Source: Qaidamihabitans albus
GTDB lineage: Bacteria; Actinomycetota; Actinomycetes; Mycobacteriales; Pseudonocardiaceae
Assembly (NCBI RefSeq): GCF_016464705.1
Contig: NZ_JAEHOB010000005.1
Coordinates: forward strand, 62,001-126,000
Length of the DNA: 64,000 nucleotides
Direction of reading: 5' to 3'
Part shown: positions 49,109 to 58,107 of the stretch, piece by piece
How positions within the stretch are numbered: position 1 is the stretch's first letter
Layout of the letters: each line of letters opens with the position of its first letter
Notes under the pieces: model-generated
What the model was told of the DNA's origin: nothing
Seen by the model: only the letters and a program-made list of their open reading frames with translations
Databases searched by the model: none
Program-made: the position numbers and the translations under genes

Positions 49109-49737
49109 CCATCCGCGTTGTCGTGGCCGACGATCACGGCGCCGTCCGGACCGGCATCGTCATGATCCTGTCCGGCGCTGACGGGATCGAGGTGGTCGGT
49201 GAGGCGGCCGACGGCGCGGCCGCGATCCGGCAGGCGCGGGCGCTCGCACCCGACGTGGTGCTGATGGACGTCCGGATGCCCGGCATCGACGGCATCAGCG
49301 CGACCCGCACGCTGGTGGCGGAGGGACGCTGTGACGTGCTCGTGCTCACGGCGTTCGATCTCGACGAGTACGTCTACGCCGCCCTGCGCGCAGGAGCCGC
49401 CGGATTCATGCTGAAGTCCGTGGACTCGGCCCGCCTGGTGGAGTCCGTGCGCGTCGTGGCGGACGGGGAGGGCATTCTCGCGCCCCAGGTCACCCGCAGG
49501 CTCATCGCGGCGTTCGCGGCGAGCGCGCCACCCGAGCGGCCCGCGGGCCTCGACCAGCTCACCGACCGGGAGCGCGACGTGCTCGGCTGTCTCGGCGAAG
49601 GCCTGTCGAACGCGGAGATCGCCGCGCGGCTGTTCATCGGCGAGACCACGGTGAAGACACACGTGTCGCGGGTGCTCACGAAGCTGGGCCTGCACTCGCG
49701 TGTGCAGGCCGCGCTCATCGCCGCCGAGCTGGGGTGA
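49105..49737 (+). CDS. NarL/LuxR-family response regulator
   Basis: DNA-binding partner of the preceding kinase, 210 aa. The receiver domain has VVADDHGAVRTG, phospho-acceptor Asp near 55 (VVLMDVRMPG) and Lys in AGFMLKSVD; the C-terminal LuxR-type helix-turn-helix is LTDREREVLGCLGEGLSNAE-like, followed by IGETTVKTHVSRVLTKLGL. Only 5 bp separate its stop from that of the convergent gene. Nearby targets could include the ligase/peptidase-like pair on the opposite strand, but no binding site was identified. Confidence 0.92.
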   Translation: MTIRVVVADDHGAVRTGIVMILSGADGIEVVGEAADGAAAIRQARALAPDVVLMDVRMPGIDGISATRTLVAEGRCDVLVLTAFDLDEYVYAALRAGAAGFMLKSVDSARLVESVRVVADGEGILAPQVTRRLIAAFAASAPPERPAGLDQLTDRERDVLGCLGEGLSNAEIAARLFIGETTVKTHVSRVLTKLGLHSRVQAALIAAELG

Positions 49738-49742
49738 GCGGG

Positions 49743-50543
49743 TCAGCTGAACGGGGCCGGGCTGCCGTTGTCCCACAGCTCGGACCGCAGCCCCGCGGCG
49801 GTCACCGCTGCGCGCGCGGCCGGGGCCTCGGCGACCGGCACGACGAGCAGCAGCCCACCCGGAGCGAGGTCCTCGCGCCGCAGTGCCGCGACGGCGAACT
49901 CGATCGGCTGCAGGTGCACTCCGCGCTCCCCCAGCGAAGGATAGGTGTCCACAACGGACACCAGTGTGCCCAGCCTGCCGGGCAGTGTTCCGGCGAGAAG
50001 CACGAAGTGACCGACCCGCCACCGGGATGTCCACAGCGGAGGCAGGCCGGCTTCGAGATAGTCACGCAGCGCGCGGGGCGGCGTGTCCTGCGCGGCGAAC
50101 GCCGCCGTGTCGACGTTGGCGATCACGGCCACCCGCGACAGCCCACCGAGCTCGCCGAGCAGGGTCCGCAGTGCGGGCACCGTCCAGTCACCGCACGCGG
50201 GGACGGCGGCCAGTTCGCCACCGGAGAGCTTCGCCACCGCTCGCGCGACCCCGGCCGCCGAGGTCCCGGCCAGCTCGGGCCGCCGAGTGACCGGCAACGC
50301 GACCCGGAAGTCCGCGCGCCCCCGCTCCCCCGGCGGGATCCCGGCCGGGCCGTCACCGAGCAGCACGGTACCGGCGACGAGCGCGGCCTCGTCCTGGTCG
50401 GCGACGCCGATGCCGTGCGCGCGCAGCGACACCATCACGGCGAACGCACCGCACAGCTCGTTCTTCTGCGGCAGCTCCGCCCGTGCGTGCCGAACCAGAT
50501 CCCGGCCGCCGGGCAGCCAACGCACACCGTCCAGTAAGGACAC
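49743..50543 (-). CDS. Unrecognised protein with a cysteine-peptidase-like motif
   Basis: Soluble protein of 266 aa with no signal peptide or TM helix and no family I can name with confidence. ELPQKNELCGAFAVMVSLRAHG near residue 25 resembles the Gln-x4-Cys-Gly active-site start of papain-like/C39-like peptidases; WRVGHFVLLAG (about 180) and VSVVDTYPSLG could supply His and Asp. The gene lies 3 bp after the glutamine-synthetase-like gene on the same strand, so the two act together or at least are expressed together. The peptidase or amidase function is inference from the residue pattern only. Confidence 0.55.
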   Translation of the reverse strand: MSLLDGVRWLPGGRDLVRHARAELPQKNELCGAFAVMVSLRAHGIGVADQDEAALVAGTVLLGDGPAGIPPGERGRADFRVALPVTRRPELAGTSAAGVARAVAKLSGGELAAVPACGDWTVPALRTLLGELGGLSRVAVIANVDTAAFAAQDTPPRALRDYLEAGLPPLWTSRWRVGHFVLLAGTLPGRLGTLVSVVDTYPSLGERGVHLQPIEFAVAALRREDLAPGGLLLVVPVAEAPAARAAVTAAGLRSELWDNGSPAPFS

Positions 50544-50546
50544 CGG

Positions 50547-51899
50547 TCAGTACCGCCAGAGGTGCGCGCGGACGACCTCCTCGATCGGGCGGTCCTTCGC
50601 CCACGCGGCGTCGGACTCCCGTACCGAGCGGAACGCCCCGAGCAGCTCGTCGCCGAGCACGTCCGCGACCCAGGTCGCCGCCGAGAGCTCGCTCGCCTGC
50701 TCGGCCGGTGAGGCCGGTAGCCGCCGCACGTCCTGTGTGGACCGTTCGCCGGGGCTCCACGTCCCCGGGTCCTCCTCGATGGGCCGGGGCAGCTCAAGCC
50801 GCTCGTCGATCCCCGCCAGCCCGGCGGCCAGCACCACGGCCAGCGCGAGGTACGGGTTGGCCGAGGCGTCACAGGGCTTCAGCTCGACGTTGGCGTGGTC
50901 GTCGCCGAGCAGCGCCGAGGCGGGGACGTAGCGCAGGGGCGCCTCCCGGTTCTCCACGCCCCAGAAGGCGTAGGCACTGGCGAAGTAGCCGGGGCGGAGC
51001 CTGGCCGTGGACGGCACGCTCGGCGCCGTGATCGCCGTCAGTGCGGGCAGCTCCCGCAGCAGCCCGGCGAGGTACCCCGCGCCGTCGTTCCCGGGGCCGT
51101 CCTGGCCGGCGAGGAGGTTCCGGCCCTTGCGCCGGATGGAGGTGTGCAGGTGCCACCCGTTGCCCGCGGCCTCCGGGCTCACCATCGGCGCGAAGCTCAC
51201 CCGCAGCCCGTGCGCCCGTGCGGCGGCGTGGATGGTCTGCCTGGCCAGCAGCTGGTCGTCGGCCGCCGACACCGGGTCGGTCGCGCCGAGGGACAGCTCG
51301 ATCTGGGCGAGGCCGTACTCGGCGTGCAGCTGGCCGATCCGCAGGCCGTTGGCCTCGAAGTCGTGCAGCAGCGCGTCGACGAACCCGTCGAGCGGTACGA
51401 GCGCGTGCGGGCTGTACGCGGGACCGCCGTGCCCGGGGGCCGACTCGATGTCGGGGCTGTCCAGCGGCGCCACCGCGAACTCCAGCTCGAAACCGGCGCG
51501 CAGCTCGAAGCCCTTGTTCGCGGCCAGCGCGACCTGGCGTTCGAGCACCCCGCGCTGGCAGTAGGGCCACGGCGAGCCGTCGGCCGCCACCTGGCGGGCC
51601 GGGGTCCAGGCGAGCGCGGGCTGGCCGGCGAGCCGGCTCAGCCGCTCGATGACCGGGATCAGCCGGACGTCGCCGGAGGGCGTCGCCAGCCCGGGATGCT
51701 CGTAGGTGATGCGATCGTGCGAGTCGAAGACGGCGAACAGCGCGGTGACGCCGACGCCACGGCTCGCGGCCCCGCCGAGCCCGCCGATCGGCACGATCCG
51801 GGACCGCGGGATGCCGTTGTTGTCGGCCCACGACACGTGCACGCCACGGACCCCCGCGGCCGCGAGATCCTTGGCCGCCGCCGACGCCGCCTTGGTCAT
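50547..51899 (-). CDS. Glutamine-synthetase-like gamma-glutamyl ligase
   Basis: ATP-dependent ligase of the glutamine synthetase superfamily, 450 aa. The catalytic domain has the metal-binding Glu in GFELEFAV, LHAEYGLAQIELSLG, the ATP motif GNGWHLHTSI, a substrate/ATP segment in RLRPGYFAS and the C-terminal block HANVELKPCDASANPYLALA. The N-terminal beta-grasp segment (VHVSWADNNGIPRSRIVP) is as in GlnA3/GlnA4/GlnT-type enzymes, which glutamylate amines such as polyamines or ethanolamine instead of ammonia. The ATG was chosen over an upstream in-frame start by homology. It is followed immediately by the cysteine-peptidase-like gene. Confidence 0.82.
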   Translation of the reverse strand: MTKAASAAAKDLAAAGVRGVHVSWADNNGIPRSRIVPIGGLGGAASRGVGVTALFAVFDSHDRITYEHPGLATPSGDVRLIPVIERLSRLAGQPALAWTPARQVAADGSPWPYCQRGVLERQVALAANKGFELRAGFELEFAVAPLDSPDIESAPGHGGPAYSPHALVPLDGFVDALLHDFEANGLRIGQLHAEYGLAQIELSLGATDPVSAADDQLLARQTIHAAARAHGLRVSFAPMVSPEAAGNGWHLHTSIRRKGRNLLAGQDGPGNDGAGYLAGLLRELPALTAITAPSVPSTARLRPGYFASAYAFWGVENREAPLRYVPASALLGDDHANVELKPCDASANPYLALAVVLAAGLAGIDERLELPRPIEEDPGTWSPGERSTQDVRRLPASPAEQASELSAATWVADVLGDELLGAFRSVRESDAAWAKDRPIEEVVRAHLWRY

Positions 51900-51930
51900 C
51901 GGCTCATCCTGCCAGTGCTCCGGCTCACAG

Positions 51931-52785
51931 TCACCTGTCCGGCCCCCTGGACCGCAGGGCGACCCCGGCGACGACCGCAAGCGTGCCGAGCGCCTCCGGG
52001 AGCGTCGGCACCTGCCGGAGCACGACGAGGCCGGTCACCGTGGCCGTCACCGGCAGCAGGGCGAGGAGCAGGGCGAAGCGCGCCCGCCCTGCCCGGCGCA
52101 GCACCACCTGGTCCAGCACGTACGGCACGACGGTCGACAGCAACGCCACGCCGATCCCGAGCACGAGCAGGTCGGGTGCCCGCCAGATGCCGCCCGTGCC
52201 GAGGGCGAGCGGCGACAGCAGCACGGTCGCCACCGCGAAGCCCACCGCCAGGCTGTCGATGCCGTTGCCGCCGAGCGCGACCCGCTTGCCGAGCACGATG
52301 TACCCGGCCCACGCGGTGGCGGCTCCCAGGGCGAACGCCACGCCGGCCGGGCTCCCTTCGAGCTGGACGTCCGCGATGGCGAGCACGCCGAGCGCGACCA
52401 GCGCCAGCGCCACGATGTCCCGGCGGCCTCTCGACCCGAACGCCGCCACCGCGACCGGACCGGCGAACTCCAGCGCGACGACCGTGCCCAGCGGCAGCCG
52501 CGCGATCGCCTCGTAGAAGAGCACGTTCATGCCGGCCGTGACCACGCCGAACGCCCCGGCCAGCAGCAGCGGCCTGCCGCGCCACGCCGCGCGGCGGGGC
52601 CTGCGCCAGGCCAGCAGGATGAGCGCCGCACCCAGGCAGCGCAGCCAGGCGACGCCGGCGGGCGTGGCGGCGGCGAACAACCACACGGCGATCGCGGCGC
52701 CGACGTACATGGAGATTCCGCTGAGAACGAACAAGGCCGGGACCGGCACCGCGTCGATCCGCCGTTTCGAAATCGAGATCTCCAC
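51931..52785 (-). CDS. EamA-family (RhtA-like) exporter
   Basis: Drug/metabolite transporter superfamily protein, about 284 aa, ten TM helices in two EamA repeats. Recognisable segments are FAAATPAGVAWLRCLGAALILL, FYEAIARLPLGTVVALEFAG and VVPYVLDQVVLRRAGRARFALL. The pattern resembles RhtA threonine/homoserine exporters. The start is uncertain: the GTG chosen opens the frame with a short polar N-terminus, and an ATG 45 nt upstream is possible. It is 31 bp upstream of the glutamine-synthetase-like gene on the same strand and may share its transcript. Confidence 0.85.
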   Translation of the reverse strand: MEISISKRRIDAVPVPALFVLSGISMYVGAAIAVWLFAAATPAGVAWLRCLGAALILLAWRRPRRAAWRGRPLLLAGAFGVVTAGMNVLFYEAIARLPLGTVVALEFAGPVAVAAFGSRGRRDIVALALVALGVLAIADVQLEGSPAGVAFALGAATAWAGYIVLGKRVALGGNGIDSLAVGFAVATVLLSPLALGTGGIWRAPDLLVLGIGVALLSTVVPYVLDQVVLRRAGRARFALLLALLPVTATVTGLVVLRQVPTLPEALGTLAVVAGVALRSRGPDR

Positions 52786-53051
52786 TCCATGATGGTGCCT
52801 GACCACGGAAAACGTGCCGAGCCCGGGCATCGTAGGCGGGGAGCGTGGATAGATCTACGGCATCCGGGGTAATTCGACGTGACACACCTCCCACACACAC
52901 GGGAACACTTGCGGGCAGCCAAACGTCTGCAAGAGTGGAGGCAGCGAACACCGCGGCCGGTACCTCACCCCGGGGTCCGGGCACCACCGAGGTGTTCGCG
53001 GCTGAATTGATGGCATCGGCGCACCCGATGCCGGGACGGAGGGAGACTCCA

Positions 53052-53231
53052 ATGACTTCACCGACGCTCACCCGCCCCGAACTGACTGCTGCAGACCGCT
53101 GCGACCGTTGCGGAGCGGCGGCCAAGGTTCGCGTCGTACTCCGCAGCGGCGGGGAGCTGCTGTTCTGCGGCCACCACAGCCGCGAGTACGAGACCAAGCT
53201 CAAGGAGCAAGAGGCCAGCATCCAGCGCTGA
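53052..53231 (+). CDS. Small zinc-ribbon-like protein (DUF7455 type)
   Basis: A 59-aa protein. LTAADRCDRCGAAAKVRVVL and ELLFCGHHSREYETKL give a C-x2-C and C-x-H-H pattern expected to bind one zinc. The ATG at 53052 has GGGAGA at the right distance, which decides the start; the longer upstream frame lacks homology. Small proteins of this kind are often found near sigA in actinobacteria. A GAAA-tetraloop terminator follows. Confidence 0.78.
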   Translation: MTSPTLTRPELTAADRCDRCGAAAKVRVVLRSGGELLFCGHHSREYETKLKEQEASIQR

Positions 53232-53246
53232 GTCGCCATCACAGCC

Positions 53247-53288
53247 GCGCGGCGGGCGGGGATCCGAAAGGGTCTCCGCCCGTCGCGC
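53247..53288 (+). terminator. Long hairpin terminator with GAAA tetraloop
   Basis: GCGCGGCGGGCGG (53247-53259) pairs with CCGCCCGTCGCGC (53276-53288), and the inner bases continue the stem to a GAAA tetraloop (53266-53269). The roughly 19-bp stem contains a few G-T wobbles. It is followed by ATTTC and separates the small zinc protein gene from the convergent ROK gene. Confidence 0.85.
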
Positions 53289-53338
53289 ATTTCAGGACCT
53301 GTTCCGAAGGCGCCTGTGACAAAGCCCACACGGCCGCC

Positions 53339-54508
53339 TCAGACGGTGTCGAGCACCCCTTCGAATGCGGCCTCGGCGGCGCCGAGCAGCTTCACGTCGG
53401 CCCCGAGCGGCGACTTCTCGACCCGGACCCCGCCCATCGCGCGGCTGACCATGCTGCGCGCGCGGACCTCCTCGCCCACGCGGTGCAGGACCGTGGGCGG
53501 CAGCGCGGTGAACAGGTCCCCGAGCACCACCAGCTCGGGACCGAGCAGGTTCACCACGTTGACCAGGCCTAGGGTGAGCCATTCGGCGTACTCGGCGAGC
53601 CGCTCGCGCGTGACCTCCGGGTCCCGGCCGAGCCTGCGCAGCTCGGCCACGACCGCGCCGCGCGGGCTGTCGGCCGGCAGGGCGAGTGCGCGGCCCAGCG
53701 CCGCCTCGCCGACCTCGGTCTCCCAGCACCCCTCGTTGCCGCAGTAGCAGCCCCGGCCGCCGGGCCGGACCACCATGTGGCCGATCTCGCCGACGTAACC
53801 GCCCGCTCCCCGCAGAGAGGAACCCTGGGCGATCACTCCCCCGCCGATCCCGATGTCGGCGGAGACGAACACCGCGTCGGCAGCGCCCCGCGCGGCCCCG
53901 CGGAGGTGCTCGGCGAGCGCGCCGAACTCGGCGTCGTTGCCGACCGTCACCGGAATGCCGAGGCCGGCGGCCATCCGCTCGCCGAGCGCGATGTTCGTCC
54001 AGCGCAGGTTCGGTGCCTCGTGCACGTAGCCGTCCGAGCGCCGCGCGACGCCGGGCACCGAGATACCGGCGGCGACCGGCAGCAGCCCGAGGTCGGCGGC
54101 GAGCAGCGCGGTCGACTCGATCACGTGGGTGATGACCTCGTCCGGCTCCCGCGTCCGCCGGTGCAGGTTCCACCGGTTGCGGCCGAGGATCTGCCCGCCG
54201 AGCCCGACCAGCGCCAGCGCCACGTGCTCCACCTGCACGTCCACCGCCAGCACGACCGCGGCCTGCGGCTGCGGCAGCACCAGCAGCGACGGCCGGCCGG
54301 CGCCGCGGCCCGGCCGGGGCACCCGTTCCTCCACCACACCCGTCTCGGCCAGACCGTCCACGAGCGTCTTGATCGTGCTGCGGTTCAAGCCGAGCTCGGT
54401 CGCCAGTGCCGCCCGTGTGCACGGGCCGCCCACGTGCAGCAGCCGCAGGAGGCTCGACCGGTTGTACCGGCGCATCTCGTCGGGTCTGGCAACGGGTGTG
54501 CTGGTCAC
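53339..54508 (-). CDS. xylR: ROK-family transcriptional repressor, XylR-like
   Basis: A 389-aa repressor: N-terminal winged helix (RAALATELGLNRSTIKTLVD, about residues 30-50) and a ROK sugar-binding domain with the phosphate-type loop IGIGGGVIAQG, the sugar motif GYVGEIGHMVV, and the zinc signature GGRGCYCGNEGCWE. It is the last gene of the xylF-G-H operon on the same strand, 26 bp after the permease. It very likely represses the operon at the palindrome 58018-58042 until a pentose binds. Confidence 0.87.
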   Translation of the reverse strand: MTSTPVARPDEMRRYNRSSLLRLLHVGGPCTRAALATELGLNRSTIKTLVDGLAETGVVEERVPRPGRGAGRPSLLVLPQPQAAVVLAVDVQVEHVALALVGLGGQILGRNRWNLHRRTREPDEVITHVIESTALLAADLGLLPVAAGISVPGVARRSDGYVHEAPNLRWTNIALGERMAAGLGIPVTVGNDAEFGALAEHLRGAARGAADAVFVSADIGIGGGVIAQGSSLRGAGGYVGEIGHMVVRPGGRGCYCGNEGCWETEVGEAALGRALALPADSPRGAVVAELRRLGRDPEVTRERLAEYAEWLTLGLVNVVNLLGPELVVLGDLFTALPPTVLHRVGEEVRARSMVSRAMGGVRVEKSPLGADVKLLGAAEAAFEGVLDTV

Positions 54509-54534
54509 GGGGTCATGCTCGCATCGCCCCCACC

Positions 54535-55953
54535 TCAGCGTCCGGCGGTGGCCGCGCGCCGCCGGGACAGCGCGTCGACCATCGCCGCCAGCAGCAGGAC
54601 CAGGCCGGTGACGATCGCGACCACCGCGGCGGGCTGGCGCAGCAGGCCGAGACCGTTGGCGACCACCGCGAGCACCGTGCCACCGATCACCGCGTCGAAC
54701 ACCCGGCCCCGGCCGCCGAACAGCGACGTCCCGCCGATCACGGCGGCACCGACGGCGAACAGCAGGGTGTTCAGGCCACCGGCCTGCGCGTCCACGGAGC
54801 CGACCTTCGACGAGTAGACGATCGCGCCGAGCGCCGCCACGGACGAGGAGACGATGAACACGCTGGCCCTGATCTTGGTGACGTTGATCCCGGCCCGGCG
54901 CGCGGCCTCCCGGTTCCCGCCCACGGCGTAGATGTGCCTGCCGTAGCTCGTCCGGTTGAGCACGTAGGTGCCGAGGGTGAGCAGGGCGAGCACGATCGGC
55001 ACCACGTAGGGCACCCCGGAGATCACGATGCTCGGGTTCGGCGAGCGGTTGATCGTGAGCAGCATCGTCGCCACCGCGCCGAGCGCGGCGACCCCGCCGA
55101 CCTTGAACAGCACGAGCGGTGTGGGCTGGGTGACCAGGCCGCGCCGGAGCCGCGAGAAGTGCTGTCCCAGCATCAGCGCCCCGAAGCCGCCCGCCCCGAC
55201 GGCGAACAGCGCCCAGCTGCCCAGCGTGGAGAGGTTTCCGTTGGCGACCTTGTTCAGCACCGGTGACGAGCTGATCCCGAGCGTGCCGCCCTCACCGATG
55301 AACTGCAGGATGACGCCCTGCCAGGTGAGGAACAGCGCCAGGGTGACGACGAAGGACGGCATGCCGATCCGGGCCACCAGGAAGCCGGTGATGCAGCCCA
55401 TCGCCGCACCGACGCAGAGCGCGAGCAGCATCTCCAGCCACGGGTTCGCGGTCATCCCGGAGACCGAGATGACGATGGCCACCCCGGCGAGCGCGGCACC
55501 CGGCCAGATCCGCAGCAGCAAGGCGAGCACCACGGCCAGGGCCAGCACCAGGTTGAACACGATGAAGACCGTCGAGCCCATGCCGCCGAGCAGGTTGCCG
55601 TCATGGACGAAGTGCATGGCCAGCACCGCGCCCGCGGCACCGGACGCCGTTCCCGCCGAGAGGTCGATCTCGCCGACCAGCAGGACGAAGACGATGCCCA
55701 TCGCGATCATCGTCTGCCCCGCGCCCTGCGCGAGCAGGTTCGCGACGTTGTTCAGGGACAGGAAGACGTCCGAGAGTGCCGAGAACATGATCACGAGCGC
55801 GATCAGGCCGAGCAGTGCGGGCAGGGAACCGAGCTGGCCCGCGCGCACGCGTGCGAGGTAGTCGCGCACCGCCTCGGCCGTGGACAGCGTCGTGGTGTCG
55901 ATGCCGAAGTCGGTGATCGCCCTGTCGGACGACGCGGTAGGGGTCTGAGTCAT
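54535..55953 (-). CDS. xylH: Sugar ABC transporter permease, XylH-like
   Basis: Inner-membrane permease of 472 aa with 10-12 TM helices, larger than the ~330-aa ribose permeases and in the XylH size range. BPD_transp_2 features include IMFSALSDVFLSLNNVANLL, GEIDLSAGTASGAAGAV and NREAARRAGINVTKIRASVF. The ATG was chosen downstream of an unsupported extension. It lies 22 bp after the ATPase gene. Substrate is inferred as D-xylose or a related pentose from the linked XylR-type regulator. Confidence 0.9.
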   Translation of the reverse strand: MTQTPTASSDRAITDFGIDTTTLSTAEAVRDYLARVRAGQLGSLPALLGLIALVIMFSALSDVFLSLNNVANLLAQGAGQTMIAMGIVFVLLVGEIDLSAGTASGAAGAVLAMHFVHDGNLLGGMGSTVFIVFNLVLALAVVLALLLRIWPGAALAGVAIVISVSGMTANPWLEMLLALCVGAAMGCITGFLVARIGMPSFVVTLALFLTWQGVILQFIGEGGTLGISSSPVLNKVANGNLSTLGSWALFAVGAGGFGALMLGQHFSRLRRGLVTQPTPLVLFKVGGVAALGAVATMLLTINRSPNPSIVISGVPYVVPIVLALLTLGTYVLNRTSYGRHIYAVGGNREAARRAGINVTKIRASVFIVSSSVAALGAIVYSSKVGSVDAQAGGLNTLLFAVGAAVIGGTSLFGGRGRVFDAVIGGTVLAVVANGLGLLRQPAAVVAIVTGLVLLLAAMVDALSRRRAATAGR

Positions 55954-55975
55954 GGTTCTTCCTTGATCACAGGGC

Positions 55976-56749
55976 TCACAGGACTGCGGAGTCGGGCCGG
56001 GCGAGCCCGAGCTCACCCGAGCGGCCTGCGGTGATGAGTTCGACGACCTGCCCGTGCGTGACCTCCTTGGTCTGCACCTCGGCCGCCACCCGGCCCAGGT
56101 ACAGCACCGAAATGCGGTCCGACACCTCGAACACGTCGGCCATGTTGTGGCTGATCAGCACCACACCGAGGCCCTGCTCGGCGAGCCGCCGCACCAGGTC
56201 GAGCACCTGCCGGGTCTGCGCGACACCGAGCGCGGCGGTCGGCTCGTCGAGCAGCACCACCTTGCTGTCCCACAGCACCGACTTGGCGATGGCCACGGTC
56301 TGCCGCTGACCGCCGGAGAGCGAGGCGACCGGCGTGCGCACCGACTTGACCGTGCGGACCGATAGCGAGGCGAGGGTCTCCCGCGCCGCGCGCTCCATGC
56401 TCGCCTCATCCAGCAGCCAGCCGCTGCCGCGCTCGCGGCCGAGGAACATGTTCTGGACGATGTCGAGGTTGTCGGCCAGCGCCAGGTCCTGGTAGACGAC
56501 CTCGATGCCCAGCGCGGCGGCGTCCTTGGGGCCACGGATGTGCACTTCCTCGCCCTGGAACCGCACGTCGCCGGAGTCGGAGGTGTAGATACCGGCGATG
56601 CACTTGACGAGGGTCGACTTGCCGGCCCCGTTGTCACCGACGAGCGCGGTGACCTCGCCCGCGCGCACCGCGAAGTCCACGTCGTGCAACACGTGGACGG
56701 GTCCGAAACTCTTGTTGAGGCCGTGTAGTTCGAGGATGGGCTCAGTCAT
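55976..56749 (-). CDS. xylG: Sugar ABC transporter ATPase, single-domain XylG-like
   Basis: ATPase of 257 aa energising the xylose-type transporter. Walker A GDNGAGKSTLVK (near residue 40), signature LSGGQRQTVAIAK, Walker B KVVLLDEPTAALG and the H-loop LISHNM are all present. There is only one ABC domain, whereas Escherichia coli XylG and RbsA have two; single-domain forms presumably work as homodimers, as in other actinobacterial operons. It is 72 bp after xylF. Confidence 0.92.
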   Translation of the reverse strand: MTEPILELHGLNKSFGPVHVLHDVDFAVRAGEVTALVGDNGAGKSTLVKCIAGIYTSDSGDVRFQGEEVHIRGPKDAAALGIEVVYQDLALADNLDIVQNMFLGRERGSGWLLDEASMERAARETLASLSVRTVKSVRTPVASLSGGQRQTVAIAKSVLWDSKVVLLDEPTAALGVAQTRQVLDLVRRLAEQGLGVVLISHNMADVFEVSDRISVLYLGRVAAEVQTKEVTHGQVVELITAGRSGELGLARPDSAVL

Positions 56750-56821
56750 GGTTTCTCCGTGGTGCCAGGGCGGGCCGCGCAGTCGGGGTGCGCGGCCCGC
56801 CCTGGCGGGTCGGGGTGCCGG

Positions 56822-57952
56822 TCAGGAGATGCCGAGCTCGTCGCAGGTGGCTTTGAGATCGCCGGTGCAGACGTCGCTCGCGGGTACGTAGCCCTCGTCG
56901 ATCACGGTCTTGACGTTGTCCTTCGTGATCAGCTTCGGCTCGAGCAGGACCGACTTGACGTCCCGGTTGCCCTCCGGGTCGTGCTCGGTGTCGGTGGCGA
57001 TCGCGTCGGCGGCGGCCGTGTCGCCCTTGGCCAGTGCCGCGGCGAGCTTCGCGGTGGCGTCGGCCTCCTCCTGGATCGGCTTGAAGACGGTCATGTACTG
57101 GTCGCCGCGCAGGATCGCCTTGAGGCCCTCGGGGGTGGCATCCTGGCCGGTCACCGGAACGGTGCCGTTGAGGCCGTTCTTCCTCAGCACGGTGATGACC
57201 GCGCCGGCGAGCCCGTCGTTGGCGGCGACGACGCCGTCGACCTTGCCGCCGTTACTCGTCAGGATCTGCTCGAACATCACACCGCCCTTCTGGTTGTCCC
57301 AGTTGTCGATGGGCTGGCTCTGCACGAGCTCGAGCTTGCCGGAGTCGTAGAGCGGCTGGAGCACGTTGCGCTGTCCCTTGTGGAACAGCGTCGCGTTGTT
57401 GTCGGTGGGCGCGCCCTCGATCTCGATCACCTGCGCGCCGTCCTTGCCCTCGAGCGCCTGGGCGAGACCCTCGCCCTGGAGCTCACCGACCTTGGTGTTG
57501 TCGAAGGAGACGTAGTAGTCGGAGCCGCCGCCGAGGTTGAGCCGGTCGTAGTCGATGGTCGGGATGCCCGCGGCCTTGGCCTTGGCCGCGACGGCCCCGC
57601 CGACCTCGCTGTTGATCGAGGCGATGACCAGTACCTTCACGCCCTTGGCGATCATGCCGTCGGCGAGGGTGGTGAACTTCTGAACCTCACCCTGCGCGTT
57701 CTGCACGTCCGCGTCGAAGCCCTCGGCGCGCAGCGCCTTCTCGAGCATCGGCTTGTCGAAGCCCTCCCAGCGGGCCGAGGAGGCCGTCTCGGGCAGGATC
57801 ACACCGACCGTGCCCTCGGTACCGCCGCCTGCGGCGGGTTCGGCGTTGTCGCCGCCTCCCTCGTTGCCAGCGGTGTTGGCACCGCAGGCCGCGAGCGTGA
57901 ACGTAACGCCGAGCGTGGCAGCGGCGACTGCAAGAAGTCTCTTGGTTCGCAT
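56822..57952 (-). CDS. xylF: Xylose-type sugar-binding lipoprotein
   Basis: Extracytoplasmic solute-binding protein, 376 aa. The lipoprotein signal (LLAVAAATLGVTFTLAAC) ends in a lipobox Cys near residue 22. The Peripla_BP_4 fold shows VGVILPETASSARWEGFDKP, VLVIASINSEVGGAVAAKAK, DYDRLNLGGGSDYYVSFDN and VPVTGQDATPEGLKAILRG, all XylF-like. It is the first gene of xylF-G-H-R and follows a perfect palindrome 66 bp upstream. Pentose specificity is inferred from family likeness. Confidence 0.9.
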   Translation of the reverse strand: MRTKRLLAVAAATLGVTFTLAACGANTAGNEGGGDNAEPAAGGGTEGTVGVILPETASSARWEGFDKPMLEKALRAEGFDADVQNAQGEVQKFTTLADGMIAKGVKVLVIASINSEVGGAVAAKAKAAGIPTIDYDRLNLGGGSDYYVSFDNTKVGELQGEGLAQALEGKDGAQVIEIEGAPTDNNATLFHKGQRNVLQPLYDSGKLELVQSQPIDNWDNQKGGVMFEQILTSNGGKVDGVVAANDGLAGAVITVLRKNGLNGTVPVTGQDATPEGLKAILRGDQYMTVFKPIQEEADATAKLAAALAKGDTAAADAIATDTEHDPEGNRDVKSVLLEPKLITKDNVKTVIDEGYVPASDVCTGDLKATCDELGIS

Positions 57953-58017
57953 TCCTGGGAACCTTTCCGGGTCCACCGACGGGCGGGCGGCCCGGGAAGG
58001 ACCGGCGCTCCGTCGCG

Positions 58018-58042
58018 CATATGTTGTGGGCGACAACATATG
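58018..58042. promoter_or_regulatory. Perfect palindromic operator of the xyl operon
   Basis: CATATGTTGT, 5 nt (GGGCG), ACAACATATG: a perfect 10-5-10 inverted repeat, AT-rich in a GC-rich context. It lies 66 bp upstream of xylF and is the only such site in the intergenic region. The ROK repressor of the operon is the likely ligand. Confidence 0.75.
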
Positions 58043-58107
58043 TCGGAACCGAAGTCCCGCGGAAGAGTGTCTGTACCGATCAAGTGGACACGTTTTGGCA
58101 ACGGCAC

